A stretch of DNA of 64,000 nt from Rhizobiales bacterium IMCC20636. GTDB taxonomy: Bacteria; Pseudomonadota; Alphaproteobacteria; Rhizobiales; GCA-2746425. The stretch covers positions 465,001-529,000 of the forward strand of contig CP018226.1 of assembly GCA_016865015.1 (NCBI GenBank), written 5' to 3'. Position numbers and translations under genes: made by a program. Each line of letters starts with the position of its first letter. Position 1 is the stretch's first letter. Shown piece by piece: positions 17,790 to 27,196 of this stretch. Below the pieces are notes generated by a model. It worked only from the letters and a program-made list of their open reading frames with translations, was not told the DNA's origin and made no database searches.

Positions 17790-19211
17790 TTATTCGGAAA
17801 CAGCCACACGGTTCCGACCCTGTTCTTTTGCCTTGTAAAGCGCGTCATCGGCAGCGGAGAGGATTTCAGTCAGGCCGCTGTTCTGATCTGCAACGGCACA
17901 TCCAATTGACACCGTGATCGGACCGTAAATATCCGTCCATTCCTCAATTGGCATCGCTTCGATATTCGTTCGAATTTTCTCTGCAACCCTCTGTGCTCCG
18001 GCAGATGAGGTGTCCGGAAGCAGGACCGCGAATTCTTCGCCGCCAAGCCGCCCCGCCAGATCTATGGCCCGCAGGGAGTCGGCCAGCACTTTCGCCAGAT
18101 TGTGGAGGATATGATCTCCCATGGCGTGTCCAGCCGTATCGTTTACTTTCTTGAAGTGGTCGATGTCGATCATCAGCACTGACAGATCCGCGCCGGTGCG
18201 TTTGCGTCGCGCTATCTCGCGTTCGCCGACTTCAAAAAACTTTCGCCGGTTGGGCAGGAGAGTCAGCGGATCATTCATGGCGACAAAGAGTAGTTTCTTC
18301 TCTGCAATCCGTCGTTTGCTGTCGACCTTTTCCTGGACCACAGCACTGGCGCAGACCAGGACGATGATGAACCAGCTGATGGCCACAACATAGATGCCGA
18401 GAAAATCGCCTTCGCCTGAATTGACAAGGGTCTTGATGATCAGAAAGCCGACAATAAAGGGCACGATGATGCCCAGAAACACCTGCACTCGTGCAATGCT
18501 GCCACCGATATAAGGGCTCAGGACAGCTTTTAGCGCGCCATGATGGGCTGTCATGGACAACGTTGCGACAGACAGGGCTACGCCCGCAGTCGCAGTTACC
18601 AGTGACATTTGCCCGTAGAATTGTTCAAATCCGTAGGCGTATCCCGCCAGGGAAATCATCGGTATGCCGCCTGCCAGAAATGCCGCTGCCTGCGCGAAGT
18701 ATATCTTGTGCAGACTATTGAGCGTCAGGGCGAGTGAGGCCAACAGCAGAAAAAAGGCCGAATTGATGCCCATACCGTTGCTTTTACCCTGTGCCAGGTC
18801 TTGCAACACCCTGTCTTGAAAGAGCATGAAGGTTTTCGAAATATCGGTACCAATGCTGGCGTCGAGCAAGACGGTTGTTGTCAGGACGAGCCCGGCCCCC
18901 CCCAGAATGCGTTGTAGCCAGATGCTGTAGCGGCCGCGCCCAAGGGCGACCCCGCTTCCCAGAAAAAGGAATGTCATTGCCGTCAAGGGGTTCGTCGCCG
19001 GGCCGTCTGCTATAGGGCGATAGAGAGTCTCGATGCTGCCAAAATAGCCAGCCAGAGCAGAGAGGGCAAAAACCGCAGACACAGCGCCCAGGGGGCGGCT
19101 GATCGTGAGCGCCGCGCGAATCAGGCTCCAGCGCCTGTCCAGATCGGTGTCATCGGCCTCAAGATTCGGGGCTTCGACAGTGCGAGATTTTGATGTCTCA
19201 GGGATCACCAA
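17790..19211 (-). CDS. Membrane-anchored diguanylate cyclase (GGDEF)
   Basis: A 473-aa protein with about eight hydrophobic segments in the first 280 residues and a C-terminal GGDEF domain. The active site is RLGGEEFAVLLPD around residues 387-399, so it is predicted to make cyclic di-GMP. The product-inhibition I-site RxxD is intact as RAID, five residues before GGEEF. The metal-binding MIDIDHFKKVND and SIGCAVA motifs are present. The membrane part (ATNPLTAMTFLFLGSGVALGR) is a sensor of unknown input. It stands alone, so the controlled process is unknown. Confidence 0.9.
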   Translation of the reverse strand: MVIPETSKSRTVEAPNLEADDTDLDRRWSLIRAALTISRPLGAVSAVFALSALAGYFGSIETLYRPIADGPATNPLTAMTFLFLGSGVALGRGRYSIWLQRILGGAGLVLTTTVLLDASIGTDISKTFMLFQDRVLQDLAQGKSNGMGINSAFFLLLASLALTLNSLHKIYFAQAAAFLAGGIPMISLAGYAYGFEQFYGQMSLVTATAGVALSVATLSMTAHHGALKAVLSPYIGGSIARVQVFLGIIVPFIVGFLIIKTLVNSGEGDFLGIYVVAISWFIIVLVCASAVVQEKVDSKRRIAEKKLLFVAMNDPLTLLPNRRKFFEVGEREIARRKRTGADLSVLMIDIDHFKKVNDTAGHAMGDHILHNLAKVLADSLRAIDLAGRLGGEEFAVLLPDTSSAGAQRVAEKIRTNIEAMPIEEWTDIYGPITVSIGCAVADQNSGLTEILSAADDALYKAKEQGRNRVAVSE

Positions 19212-19644
19212 CTGGTTTCCTTCAGTTTATCAGAAATCTCGGATGGACTGCTGATCTGCTTCTTGTGGCTGACAAATCCGCCATCTCGCCTGAGCGGGTT
19301 TGCCGAAAGATCACATTTCTACACGATTTTTCCTAAGAATTCGTTTGTGCGCGGATCATGAAGAATCACGCAAATTGCGGAATGAATTGTCTGTCGCAAA
19401 AACATCGACACCAAAATCAGAACAGCAGCAATATTGCCGCGCTGTCATCAACATATGGTATTGGTGTGTTTTGTTGCAGCAGATCTGTTTCCACTGTTCT
19501 TTGCAGGTTCACAAAATTGGTGGCGTGCCCCCCTTTATGGGCCTTAAAAAATAGGCTGTGGGGGATCAAATGGCACCGGTGATTTTTGGTTGGCCAAGTC
19601 TGGTTTCCGAATAAGCTTGTGAGACCGTATAAATCAGAACGGTT
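19212..19644. other. 433-bp gap without a convincing gene
   Basis: Between the GGDEF and MarR genes, both minus strand. Short frames on the plus strand (19300-19582) lack family features. A CCCCC/GGGGG pair around an inner GCCT/AGGC stem (about 19527-19565) could fold, but I cannot assign it a role. Promoters for the GGDEF gene should lie at the left end. Confidence 0.4.
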
Positions 19645-20127
19645 CTAGATCAGGTCGTCTTCGATGTCGTCATCAATGTCATCAGGGTCCACCTTGAGAT
19701 CGGTTCGCAAATTCTGCTCAATCTGTTTGAGAAGCTTGGCAAGGCGTTTGCGGTCCTTGTCATCAATGTTCTTAAGGGAGGCGCGGTCGAGCGATTTCCA
19801 GGCCTTGTCGACCTCGCTCAAAAGCGCAATGCCAGATGCTGACAGGTGGACATGGGACTGTCTGCCATCGGTTTCAGAAGGTCGCCGTTCAACATAGCCC
19901 TGGGAGGTCAGGCGGTTGATCATCTTGGTGACTGTTGGTGGGCGCACACCCAACTCGGATGCAAGACTACCCATGGTCTGACCGTCTTCCTTGTTCAGCG
20001 CTTTCAGCACGGTTTCCTGTCCCGGGTGAAGGCCAAGTTTGCCGAGTTTCTTGGCGGAAAAAATCCGCTGTGCACGTGCAGCTTTTGTGATGCGCAATGT
20101 TATGGATTTCTTGTGATTAAAAGCCAT
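19645..20127 (-). CDS. MarR family transcriptional regulator with acidic tail
   Basis: A 160-aa winged-helix regulator: LGLHPGQETVLKAL, helix-turn-helix LASELGVRPPTVTKMINRL, wing SQGYVERRPSETDGRQSHVHL. It ends with an unusually acidic stretch (DPDDIDDDIEDDL). The next gene downstream cannot be an operon partner since it is 433 bp away; the upstream quinone reductase (20259) is on the same strand, 131 bases earlier, and may be the regulated neighbour. Confidence 0.88.
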   Translation of the reverse strand: MAFNHKKSITLRITKAARAQRIFSAKKLGKLGLHPGQETVLKALNKEDGQTMGSLASELGVRPPTVTKMINRLTSQGYVERRPSETDGRQSHVHLSASGIALLSEVDKAWKSLDRASLKNIDDKDRKRLAKLLKQIEQNLRTDLKVDPDDIDDDIEDDLI

Positions 20128-20258
20128 GACGTCTCATCCACCGTAGATGTCTGTTTCCCAACAGGCGGAATTGTTACCCGCCTTAATTATTCCCTTAGAT
20201 TAAACAGATGACAGTCAGGTGACACTGCGTAAATAAGTTTTCCAATTGAGTTCGGAGT

Positions 20259-20855
20259 CTAACTGAGTGCGAATTTGCGCATTTTTCGATCTATCCGGGA
20301 AAGGTAGGATTTCAGCGCTGTCTGGCTGGTTATATCCATCTTGTAGTGGGCCAGATAAAGCGTCTTGCAGCCCGGTGTGCACAGGGCGCGAATCCCGCGC
20401 AGAATTGTCTTCTTACCCGGCTCACCAATCAGTTTTGAAACGGTCCAGGGTGCACCACATGTGGTCACGGCAGCGAGACGTTTGATATGCTGCATATTAG
20501 GGCGGATGGGAGTCGTTTCTGTTGGCATGGTGAAGGTCACATGGGGCACCCAGACCCGGTCCAGCCAGCCTTTCAGCATGGCGGGCAGTCCATACCACCA
20601 GGTTGGATAGACAAAGACCAGCGTATCGCACCAGCGTATGGCAGCGATGTGGTCCGCCACCGGTTCTTCATTGATTCCGGCGTCGTGATATTGGCGTCGT
20701 TCCTGGTCGCACATCACAGGATCAAAGTTCTCGGCATAAAGGTCAATCAAACGCACGTCATGACCCGACTCAGTGAGCGCGGCCACAACTGTCTGCTTCA
20801 TGGCTGCGGAAAAACTGTCCGAACAGGGATGACAGTAAACCACCAGTGATTTCAT
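20259..20855 (-). CDS. Flavodoxin-fold NAD(P)H dehydrogenase (quinone)-like protein
   Basis: A 198-aa protein of the NQO/KefF flavodoxin-fold family: SLVVYCHPCSDSFSAAM for FMN phosphate binding, FVYPTWWYGLPAMLKGWLDR for the isoalloxazine loop, and AVTTCGAPW. It is a clear paralogue of the protein at 53447-54028, sharing DLYAE-FD, QER--YHD and the PVA segments. Likely reduces quinones or electrophiles with NAD(P)H in the cytosol. It is followed on the same strand by a MarR regulator, a common arrangement for electrophile stress genes. Confidence 0.85.
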   Translation of the reverse strand: MKSLVVYCHPCSDSFSAAMKQTVVAALTESGHDVRLIDLYAENFDPVMCDQERRQYHDAGINEEPVADHIAAIRWCDTLVFVYPTWWYGLPAMLKGWLDRVWVPHVTFTMPTETTPIRPNMQHIKRLAAVTTCGAPWTVSKLIGEPGKKTILRGIRALCTPGCKTLYLAHYKMDITSQTALKSYLSRIDRKMRKFALS

Positions 20856-21026
20856 TTACGGGTCCTGAGCTTTTGTGTGGATCACGCTTTACATTCTATG
20901 CTTCAGAATGGTTGACCATGCAATTGTCGTGTTCCAGACACGCAGAACTATCTTTTGAAAACCGGTTGGACAATTTGGTGACCTGACTCAGTTTCTGATG
21001 CAGAATGAAATGCATCACACGGAACA

Positions 21027-22376
21027 TTAGCCACTGGCAGATTGGGAGGTTGGTTTAGACTCATCATCTGTGGTTGCTGCCGGGGCCGGGTTTGCCTGAA
21101 CAATCAACTTCTCGGCTTTCTGAGCCAGGCTGGTGACGGTCGAGCTTTGAGCGACTGTTGCAGATTCGGCGAAAGCCTGGTGGTTGGTCTCGACGCGACC
21201 CAGTCGGTAAATGTAGTTGACCATGACGCCAAAACTCTGTCGCTCGCCCTTTTCAGATGTGTCCGCTTTGGACAAGATGGCATGAAGTGCTGCGCCGTTT
21301 CCAAGATGGAACCGGGCTACCGGATCAATTGGAAGTGCATCACTTCGTTTTGCGCGTGACAGGTAATAGGCGGCAAGTTGTTCCGTCAGTTCACTGTCTG
21401 CTTCCGGGTTAAGCAGATTTTTCCCAGGATGGTTCGGATTCTCGGCGACTTCGTTCTTCACCCATTTGGAGAAGCCCGGAGCCGGTGACAGTGTGACAAA
21501 GGTCTTCAGGTTTGGCAGGGCGACAGACAGGTCGTCCACCACCTGCTTGATGAGCGAGTTGCCGAAGGAAATGCCGCGCAGGCCTTCCTGACAGTTGGAA
21601 ATGGAATAGAAGACAGCCGTGTTGGCGTCTTCTCCCTCAAGAAACGGCCTGCTCTGTGAGAGAACGGATTGAATAGAATCCGGTATGCCTTTTGACAGTG
21701 CCACTTCCACAAAGACCAACGGTTCATCTGGCATTGAGGGGTGAAAGAATGCAAAGCAACGGCGATCTTCCGGCTCTATGCGTCCGCGCAGATCATCCCA
21801 GTCATTGATGGCATGTACAGCCTCATACTGGATGATCTTTTCCAGAATGTTGGCCGGTGTTGCCCATGAAATCTGGCGCAAGACTAGAAATCCACGATTG
21901 AACCAGGATGCCAGAAGATGGTCGAAATCGAGGTCGGTGCGGCGCAGGGCCGGGTGCTCGCGCAGCATGCCGAGCAGATCTTTCCGCATGCTGACGATGC
22001 GACTGGTGGCGTCCGATCCCTGATTAAGCCGGCGCAGCAATTCCTGCCGTTTGGGTTCTGAAACCTTCATGAGGGTTTCCAGGTTGGCCGGGCTTGGGTC
22101 GATGCCATAGGCTTCAGCAGCAGCTTTAACAGCATCTACATCCACATCCAGATTGTCGTTGAGGTGGCTGAAGAAGTCCGCCTTCTGGTCAGCTTCCAGT
22201 TTTTCATAGCGCGCCAGCAGGGCAGTTCCGATCTTGCGCGCGGAAACTTCTCCCCGATTGGACAGCAATGCATCGCACAATTCATTGATCGGACGATTGT
22301 CATTTATGGAGCGCAGAACGTTGCCCCGTTCAAAGACGGAACCAAGAAGATCCTGAAAGATACTGGAACGTCGCAT
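21027..22376 (-). CDS. matA: Malonyl-CoA decarboxylase
   Basis: Converts malonyl-CoA to acetyl-CoA and CO2. The 449-aa length and the helical N-terminal domain followed by an acetyltransferase-like catalytic domain match the family. Catalytic-region motifs FAFFHPSMPDEPLVFVEVAL, NCQEGLRGISFGNSLIKQV, TLSPAPGFSKW and ARFHLGNGA are present. It is divergent from a GntR regulator whose promoter holds a MatR-type box. In rhizobia matA is joined by matB (malonyl-CoA synthetase) and matC (transporter); neither is adjacent here. Confidence 0.92.
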   Translation of the reverse strand: MRRSSIFQDLLGSVFERGNVLRSINDNRPINELCDALLSNRGEVSARKIGTALLARYEKLEADQKADFFSHLNDNLDVDVDAVKAAAEAYGIDPSPANLETLMKVSEPKRQELLRRLNQGSDATSRIVSMRKDLLGMLREHPALRRTDLDFDHLLASWFNRGFLVLRQISWATPANILEKIIQYEAVHAINDWDDLRGRIEPEDRRCFAFFHPSMPDEPLVFVEVALSKGIPDSIQSVLSQSRPFLEGEDANTAVFYSISNCQEGLRGISFGNSLIKQVVDDLSVALPNLKTFVTLSPAPGFSKWVKNEVAENPNHPGKNLLNPEADSELTEQLAAYYLSRAKRSDALPIDPVARFHLGNGAALHAILSKADTSEKGERQSFGVMVNYIYRLGRVETNHQAFAESATVAQSSTVTSLAQKAEKLIVQANPAPAATTDDESKPTSQSASG

Positions 22377-22542
22377 GCTCTATCCTTTTTCTGTTACCTG
22401 GCCGTTGTTTGGTGGCTCAGGTCTGTTCAGGTTGCGCTGTCCGCCTCTTCCATTGCGACGGGTTGAAATGGATTGCTGCAACATTGCGCACGGCCCTTTC
22501 GATCGAGCGCAGGATATCGCCTGCGCCTTCGGTGTCAAGCTC

Positions 22543-22552
22543 TTGTATACAA
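22543..22552. promoter_or_regulatory. TTGTATACAA palindrome, MatR-type operator
   Basis: Perfect 10-bp dyad in the 219-bp region between malonyl-CoA decarboxylase and the GntR gene. It is the same sequence as the operator described for MatR of Rhizobium leguminosarum, to my recollection. With CATAAT at 22567-22572 it would overlap the -35 region of the GntR gene, which suits autoregulation. Confidence 0.7.
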
Positions 22553-22595
22553 GAATATTGTTGTTGCATAATTACGATGGTGCTAGTCTTCGCTC

Positions 22596-23276
22596 ATGAC
22601 CACGCGCGCCGCCGATCACATTCGCGAGAAACTGGAACAGGCCATTCTGACAGGTTCCTATGGCGATGGCGTGCGCCTTGATGAACTGCAACTGGCAGAA
22701 AAATTCGAGGTTTCTCGCACACCCATCCGAGAAGCATTGCAGATGCTGGCGGCATCCGATCTTGTCGAGCTTATTCCGCGCCGGGGTGCCTTTGTGCGTC
22801 ATCCGGGATTTGTTGAACTGGTGGAAATGTTTGAGGTGATGGCTGAGCTGGAGGGCTTGTGCGGGCGTCTTGCGGCCAGACGAATGACCGACAGCCTGCT
22901 TTCAGAGCTGAAAACAGCGGAACAGGGCTGCATGTCAGCGCTGGACGATGGTGATACGGATGCCTATTACCGTGCCAATGAACAATTCCACACATTGCTT
23001 TATCAAGCGAGCGGAAACAGCTTTCTGACCGCCGAGGCAAAACGGCTTCACAAGCGCTTGCAGCCATTCAGGCGTCTGCAATTGCAGGCGCGCGGGCGCA
23101 TGTGGCAATCAATGGAAGAGCACAAGGCCATCCTGTTGGCGTTGGAAACCGGAAACGCTGAAGCCAGTGCAGGCTTGCTGCGTGATCACGTGGCCATTCA
23201 AGGAGAAAAATTCCATGATCTGATGGCCGGGTATCATGCCCAGCCAGCGGGTCAGGGCGTGGAGCAGATGGTCTAA
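22596..23276 (+). CDS. matR: GntR/FadR-type regulator, MatR-like
   Basis: A 226-aa FCD-type GntR regulator: N-terminal winged helix with LDELQLAEKFEVSRTPIREALQML and a C-terminal all-helical effector domain with the metal/ligand histidines in NEQFHTLLYQASGN and LLRDHVAIQGEKFHD. Being divergent from malonyl-CoA decarboxylase and next to a TTGTATACAA box, it is best read as MatR, which senses malonate. Its stop overlaps the stop of the convergent HAD gene. Confidence 0.82.
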   Translation: MTTRAADHIREKLEQAILTGSYGDGVRLDELQLAEKFEVSRTPIREALQMLAASDLVELIPRRGAFVRHPGFVELVEMFEVMAELEGLCGRLAARRMTDSLLSELKTAEQGCMSALDDGDTDAYYRANEQFHTLLYQASGNSFLTAEAKRLHKRLQPFRRLQLQARGRMWQSMEEHKAILLALETGNAEASAGLLRDHVAIQGEKFHDLMAGYHAQPAGQGVEQMV

Positions 23277-24211
23277 ATTGACGGCACGATGAAGTCCGGA
23301 ACAATGCCGCTTTTATCGATATAGGGTTGCACATTCTGGCCTGCGAACAGGCCGTATTCTGTACACAGGACCGTGCGCCAGCCAATTGCTGCTGCTCCCA
23401 GAATATCGGTATGCAGGGTGTCGCCCATCATGGCGATGCGTGATGGCGGGACAGATTGGGGCAGGCGCTCCTGGACAATTTCGAAAACCGAGGCAAAAGG
23501 CTTGCCGCAAAATTCCGGTGCCAGATCAAGCTCGTCTGCCAGAGAGTGGGAGAAGAAGCCCGGTTCCAGAGAGAAGAACCCATCCTGGGGTGCCACAACA
23601 TCCGGATTAGCAACGATCAGTGGTCGCGGATTTTTCTTCAATGCGTTGCGTAGGCGGGCATATTGTTCAGGCTGGTAGCCGATGACACTCAGCAACAGGA
23701 TCCCGTCAACAGAGTCAAAGGCATCGGGATTCTCGTTCAACTGAACGAACGGAACCGGCAATTCGTCCTGCTCCAGGGAAAATCCGGAGATGACGCCCCA
23801 GGTTGAAATATCTGTATGGGCTTCAAGTGCGCGAAATGTTGCAAGTCGGCTTGCGACAATATCTTCCATCGCAAAGGCCATATTCATGCGGTCGAATTTT
23901 GCCTGTGACTGTTCGGGGGTAAAGCTGGCGCCGTTGGTCAGAACGAAGGTTTTCTTGCCAAGGTCCTGCAATGCTTTGACCCGCTGTGCGGCCCCCGGAA
24001 CAGCCTCTGTGCCCTTGTTGAGAACGCCATAGGCATCAAAGACAAAAACATCGAACTGGTCTGCAAGCTCGCCCAGATTGGCTGCATGGCTCGAGCGCGC
24101 GGGGAATTGGGCTTTGGGCAGGCGATCACGTGCATTTTCATAAAATGCAAAAGCGTCGCTGCCGGACAAGGAGGGAAAGGCGGTTTCGAGGTTGGGGTAT
24201 AATTGTTTCAT
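23273..24211 (-). CDS. HAD superfamily class IIA sugar-phosphatase-like hydrolase
   Basis: A 312-aa HAD-IIA phosphatase (NagD-like). Motif I is FDVFVFDAYGVL, motif II TFVLTNGAS, motif IV MGDTLHTDILGAAAIGW. The IIA cap lies between. The first Asp nucleophile of DxDG is present, the second position reads DAYG, as in the TIGR01459-type subgroup. Start at 24211 avoids a proline-rich leader. It is convergent with matR, sharing three bases at the stops, and divergent from 8-oxoguanine deaminase. Confidence 0.82.
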   Translation of the reverse strand: MKQLYPNLETAFPSLSGSDAFAFYENARDRLPKAQFPARSSHAANLGELADQFDVFVFDAYGVLNKGTEAVPGAAQRVKALQDLGKKTFVLTNGASFTPEQSQAKFDRMNMAFAMEDIVASRLATFRALEAHTDISTWGVISGFSLEQDELPVPFVQLNENPDAFDSVDGILLLSVIGYQPEQYARLRNALKKNPRPLIVANPDVVAPQDGFFSLEPGFFSHSLADELDLAPEFCGKPFASVFEIVQERLPQSVPPSRIAMMGDTLHTDILGAAAIGWRTVLCTEYGLFAGQNVQPYIDKSGIVPDFIVPSI

Positions 24212-24362
24212 AGCAGGGTGCTTTAAAGCAGGGGCATGGAATTTGATAGAGGCTGCCGGAGACAATTTTTCGGAGACGTCTTCTGAAGTTCCGTTGGGAC
24301 CTCATTGCCAACTTTCTCAGGATGCCGCATACAAAAGAGATCAGGTTTCAGGAGTAGTGACA

Positions 24363-25706
24363 ATGGCCTTATGGATCAAGAATCCACTTGCGATTTTGGC
24401 GGAGAATGCGGCGGGTGGCGTGGTTGTTGATGACGGCCGGATTACCGAGTTGGTGCCCATGGGCGGCACGCCCCAGAGTCCTGATCATAGGGTTTTCGAT
24501 GCCAGTCGCCATGTGGTCATTCCGGGCCTGATCAACACGCACCATCATTTCTTCCAAACACTGACGCGCGCCCACCCTGCTGCGATCAACAAGGAATTGT
24601 TTCCCTGGCTTCAGGCGCTTTATCCGATCTGGGCCAAGAATGTGAAACCGGATGCGTTTCGACTGGCGACCCGACTGGCTCTGACCGAGTTGATGATGTC
24701 GGGCTGCACCTGTGCGTCGGACCATCAATATCTGTATCCCGATGGTCTTGAAGAGGCCATGGATATACAGGTTGAAGAGGCGGAGAAACTGGGTATCCGC
24801 ATGACACTGACGCGGGGATCGATGAATCTGAGTGTCAAGGATGGTGGATTGCCGCCCGACAGTGTGGTGCAGGATGAGGATGCCATTCTGGCTGACTGCG
24901 AGCGGGTGATCGGACGCTATCATGATACGTCGGAAGGATCACAGTTTCGGGTTGCACTGGCACCTTGTGCACCCTTCACCGTATCCCGCAGGCTGATGAC
25001 TGAGAGTGCCGTTCTGGCGGAAAAACATGATTGCCGGTTGCATACACATCTTGCGGAAACGCTGGATGAGGATGCTTATTGTGTTGCCAATTATGGCATG
25101 CGGCCGGTTGACTATCTGGAAGATGTGGGTTGGCTCAATCATCGCACCTGGCTGGCTCACGGCATTCATTTCAATGATGAGGAAGTTCAGCGTCTTGGCC
25201 GCCACAAGGTTGGCGTTTGCCACTGTCCGACCTCCAATATGACGCTCGCCTCCGGACAGTGCCGCACCAAGGAGCTGGAAGCTGCCGGTTCGCCGGTTGG
25301 GTTGGGCGTTGACGGCTCGGCATCGAATGACAATTCCAACCTGATGGAAAGCATTCGCCACGCCTTGATGATCAATCGACTGACCTATGATGCGGCTTCA
25401 GTGACGCATCAAGACTGCTATCGCTGGGCAACAGAGGGATCTGCAAAATGCCTTGGGCGTGATGATATTGGCCGGATTGACGTGGGCATGCAGGCGGATC
25501 TGGCGCTTTATACGCTGGACGAATTGCGCTTTTCAGGCGTGGGTGACCCGCTGGCAGGCCTTGTGCTGTGTGGCGCGCATTCCGCAGACCGTGTGATGAT
25601 TGCCGGACGGTGGACGGTCGAAGATGCCCTTCCTGTGTCCATGGATATTGACCGTCTGCGTCATGAGCATGGAACTGCCGCGAAAGCGTTTCTGGAGGCG
25701 TTGTAG
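24363..25706 (+). CDS. 8-oxoguanine deaminase (amidohydrolase)
   Basis: A 447-aa amidohydrolase of the 8-oxoguanine deaminase / hydroxydechloroatrazine hydrolase group; expected to convert 8-oxoguanine (or isocytosine-type rings) to urate-level products. Zn ligands are in INTHHHFFQT, HTHLAETLDE, WLAHGIHF and DGSASNDNSNL. The opening MALWIKNPLAILAENAAGGV is typical of this subgroup. Start at 24363 has GGAG eight bases upstream; a longer frame from 24192 overlaps the divergent HAD gene. No purine transporter is adjacent. Confidence 0.85.
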   Translation: MALWIKNPLAILAENAAGGVVVDDGRITELVPMGGTPQSPDHRVFDASRHVVIPGLINTHHHFFQTLTRAHPAAINKELFPWLQALYPIWAKNVKPDAFRLATRLALTELMMSGCTCASDHQYLYPDGLEEAMDIQVEEAEKLGIRMTLTRGSMNLSVKDGGLPPDSVVQDEDAILADCERVIGRYHDTSEGSQFRVALAPCAPFTVSRRLMTESAVLAEKHDCRLHTHLAETLDEDAYCVANYGMRPVDYLEDVGWLNHRTWLAHGIHFNDEEVQRLGRHKVGVCHCPTSNMTLASGQCRTKELEAAGSPVGLGVDGSASNDNSNLMESIRHALMINRLTYDAASVTHQDCYRWATEGSAKCLGRDDIGRIDVGMQADLALYTLDELRFSGVGDPLAGLVLCGAHSADRVMIAGRWTVEDALPVSMDIDRLRHEHGTAAKAFLEAL

Positions 25707-26119
25707 GGGCAGGTACATGCTCGCTACCAGCCTTTGGGAAGCAGCAGACTGTGTTGCCGAAAGGACTATCAGTTTGACAGCTGGCAGTCCGATGCCAATG
25801 GGCGTAAATACAATTTAAGATAGGCTCTAAGGAATTCTATGTATTTCCGCGTGGGCGACGGTTGCTGAAAGATTTGTAGTGGCAGCGGGTCAGTGACAAT
25901 CAGGCGATGTTTCACAACTTCCATCGTGCCCGGACGCTGGAAGTGAGTTGTTCTGGTGCATGTATGCATTCCGCGATTGTGCGGGACGGAAAATTCTATG
26001 CACTCTACATGCATACTCATTTAATAATTGAAATGTTGTGTTTGTTGGCAGGCATATCATACAAAGCATCATCTAAAGTGTTCAGTCATAAGTGGACGAA
26101 TAAAGTGTTGCTTACAAAA
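25707..26119. other. 413-bp gap, increasingly AT-rich
   Basis: No gene with family features. A minus-strand frame at 25769-26020 faintly resembles the end of a LysR regulator but lacks the rest. Base composition shifts to AT-rich toward the small orphan gene that follows, a hint of acquired DNA. Confidence 0.4.
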
Positions 26120-26398
26120 ATGGAATCAAAATCCGACAGTCTTGGTGAACTGATTGAAGCGTTTCGAAGCTACAGAGCTTCATTGCAAATCATGCTCAAC
26201 TCAGACACGACCGAAAATAAGATGAGTGAAGCAGATCAGGCTGTTGGTATTCTGTTTGACAAGATTGTTGGATTTCAAGCCAAGAATCAGGATGATAAAA
26301 CTGCAATGATCAAATTTTCCCTCAATATGATTGATGAATTGTCTGAAGGCGACAGCATGATTAGTCTTCATACGCGCCTGATACGTCAGTATATATAA
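26120..26398 (+). CDS. Small helical hypothetical protein
   Basis: A 92-aa protein (MESKSDSLGELIEAFRSYRA) predicted to be mostly alpha-helical with no signal peptide or membrane span and no cysteine. The frame is open further upstream (to 25907), but the upstream residues look non-coding. I do not recognise it. Codon use is AT-rich compared with the neighbours, so it may be acquired. It is convergent with the cysteine-tailed MarR gene. Confidence 0.45.
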   Translation: MESKSDSLGELIEAFRSYRASLQIMLNSDTTENKMSEADQAVGILFDKIVGFQAKNQDDKTAMIKFSLNMIDELSEGDSMISLHTRLIRQYI

Positions 26399-26456
26399 GT
26401 AAGAGTTTCGGTATTGTGGGCTGCAATACGTGACCATAGCCCGACAGCAATTGGCT

Positions 26457-27065
26457 CTAGTTCATAATACCGGATTTGCACGAAGATTTCCGCTTGAAAG
26501 GCTCGGGCGGGAGTTCATAAAACTCCGGGTGTGCCAGATTAACAGGACATTTCTCCTGGGGGCATACTTCAAGGTTGCATAGCCGACAAACAAAGTGCTG
26601 GTCATCGCCGCCAACCACGATGGCGGGCATCAGTTTGCCGATGAGGCCGAGCATGGTGACCTTTTCTTCGGCATTCAGCCGCCCGACAGCTTTGTTCAGG
26701 ACCTTGCTTCGGGCATCGAGAATCTTGGTGAAACAGGTTTCGCCGGCATCTGTCAGAACGACACACACTTCCCGCCGGTCGTGGGCGGTGCCTCTGATGC
26801 GCTGAACCAGGCCCTTCTTTTCAAGGCCAGTGACAAGTCGCACCGTCGAGGAATGCTCAAGTGACAGCATTCGGCGCAGTGTTTCTATCGATGCATTCGG
26901 CTCTGAACCGATCTGGACGATGGAATAGCAGGCAGAGTTGCTCAGATTGACAGCGGCTTGAACGGCGACGTCCATCTTGTCACTGAGCGCACGCGCAAAC
27001 ACGCCGAAAACATTTTCGACAAATTTATCAGAAGATTCTGAAATAGCGCTGTGCTGTCCGACCAA
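26457..27065 (-). CDS. MarR family regulator with C-terminal cysteine cluster
   Basis: A 202-aa regulator. The winged helix covers about residues 40-120 (IETLRRMLSLEHSSTVRLV, RIRGTAHDRREVCVVLT). After the dimerisation helices it carries VCRLCNLEVCPQEKCPV, i.e. C-x2-C-x4-C-x4-C, a compact metal- or cluster-binding candidate, followed by a Pro/Lys tail. No ATG is available near the N-terminus; TTG at 27065 is the assumed start. It follows an unrecognised 344-aa gene by 131 bases on the same strand and may control it. Confidence 0.8.
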   Translation of the reverse strand: MVGQHSAISESSDKFVENVFGVFARALSDKMDVAVQAAVNLSNSACYSIVQIGSEPNASIETLRRMLSLEHSSTVRLVTGLEKKGLVQRIRGTAHDRREVCVVLTDAGETCFTKILDARSKVLNKAVGRLNAEEKVTMLGLIGKLMPAIVVGGDDQHFVCRLCNLEVCPQEKCPVNLAHPEFYELPPEPFKRKSSCKSGIMN

Positions 27066-27196
27066 AATCGTGACCCATTTACTCTAGTTTACCCGACGCG
27101 GGTAATTTGCACCCTGAGGGTGTTGGAGTAAAGCCGGATCAGAGTAAAATTGTATTCAGAATAGCCCTGACATGCGAAAATCGCAAAACATGGTTA

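Noticed and set aside
19300-19582. Short plus frames in the GGDEF-MarR gap
   Set aside because: Two overlapping frames of 74-84 codons with no ribosome site or conserved pattern.
25769-26020. Minus-strand frame resembling the end of a LysR regulator (PLPLQIFQQPSPTRKYIEFL)
   Set aside because: Resemblance covers only about 30 residues and no DNA-binding part or further remnant is present nearby; could be chance.
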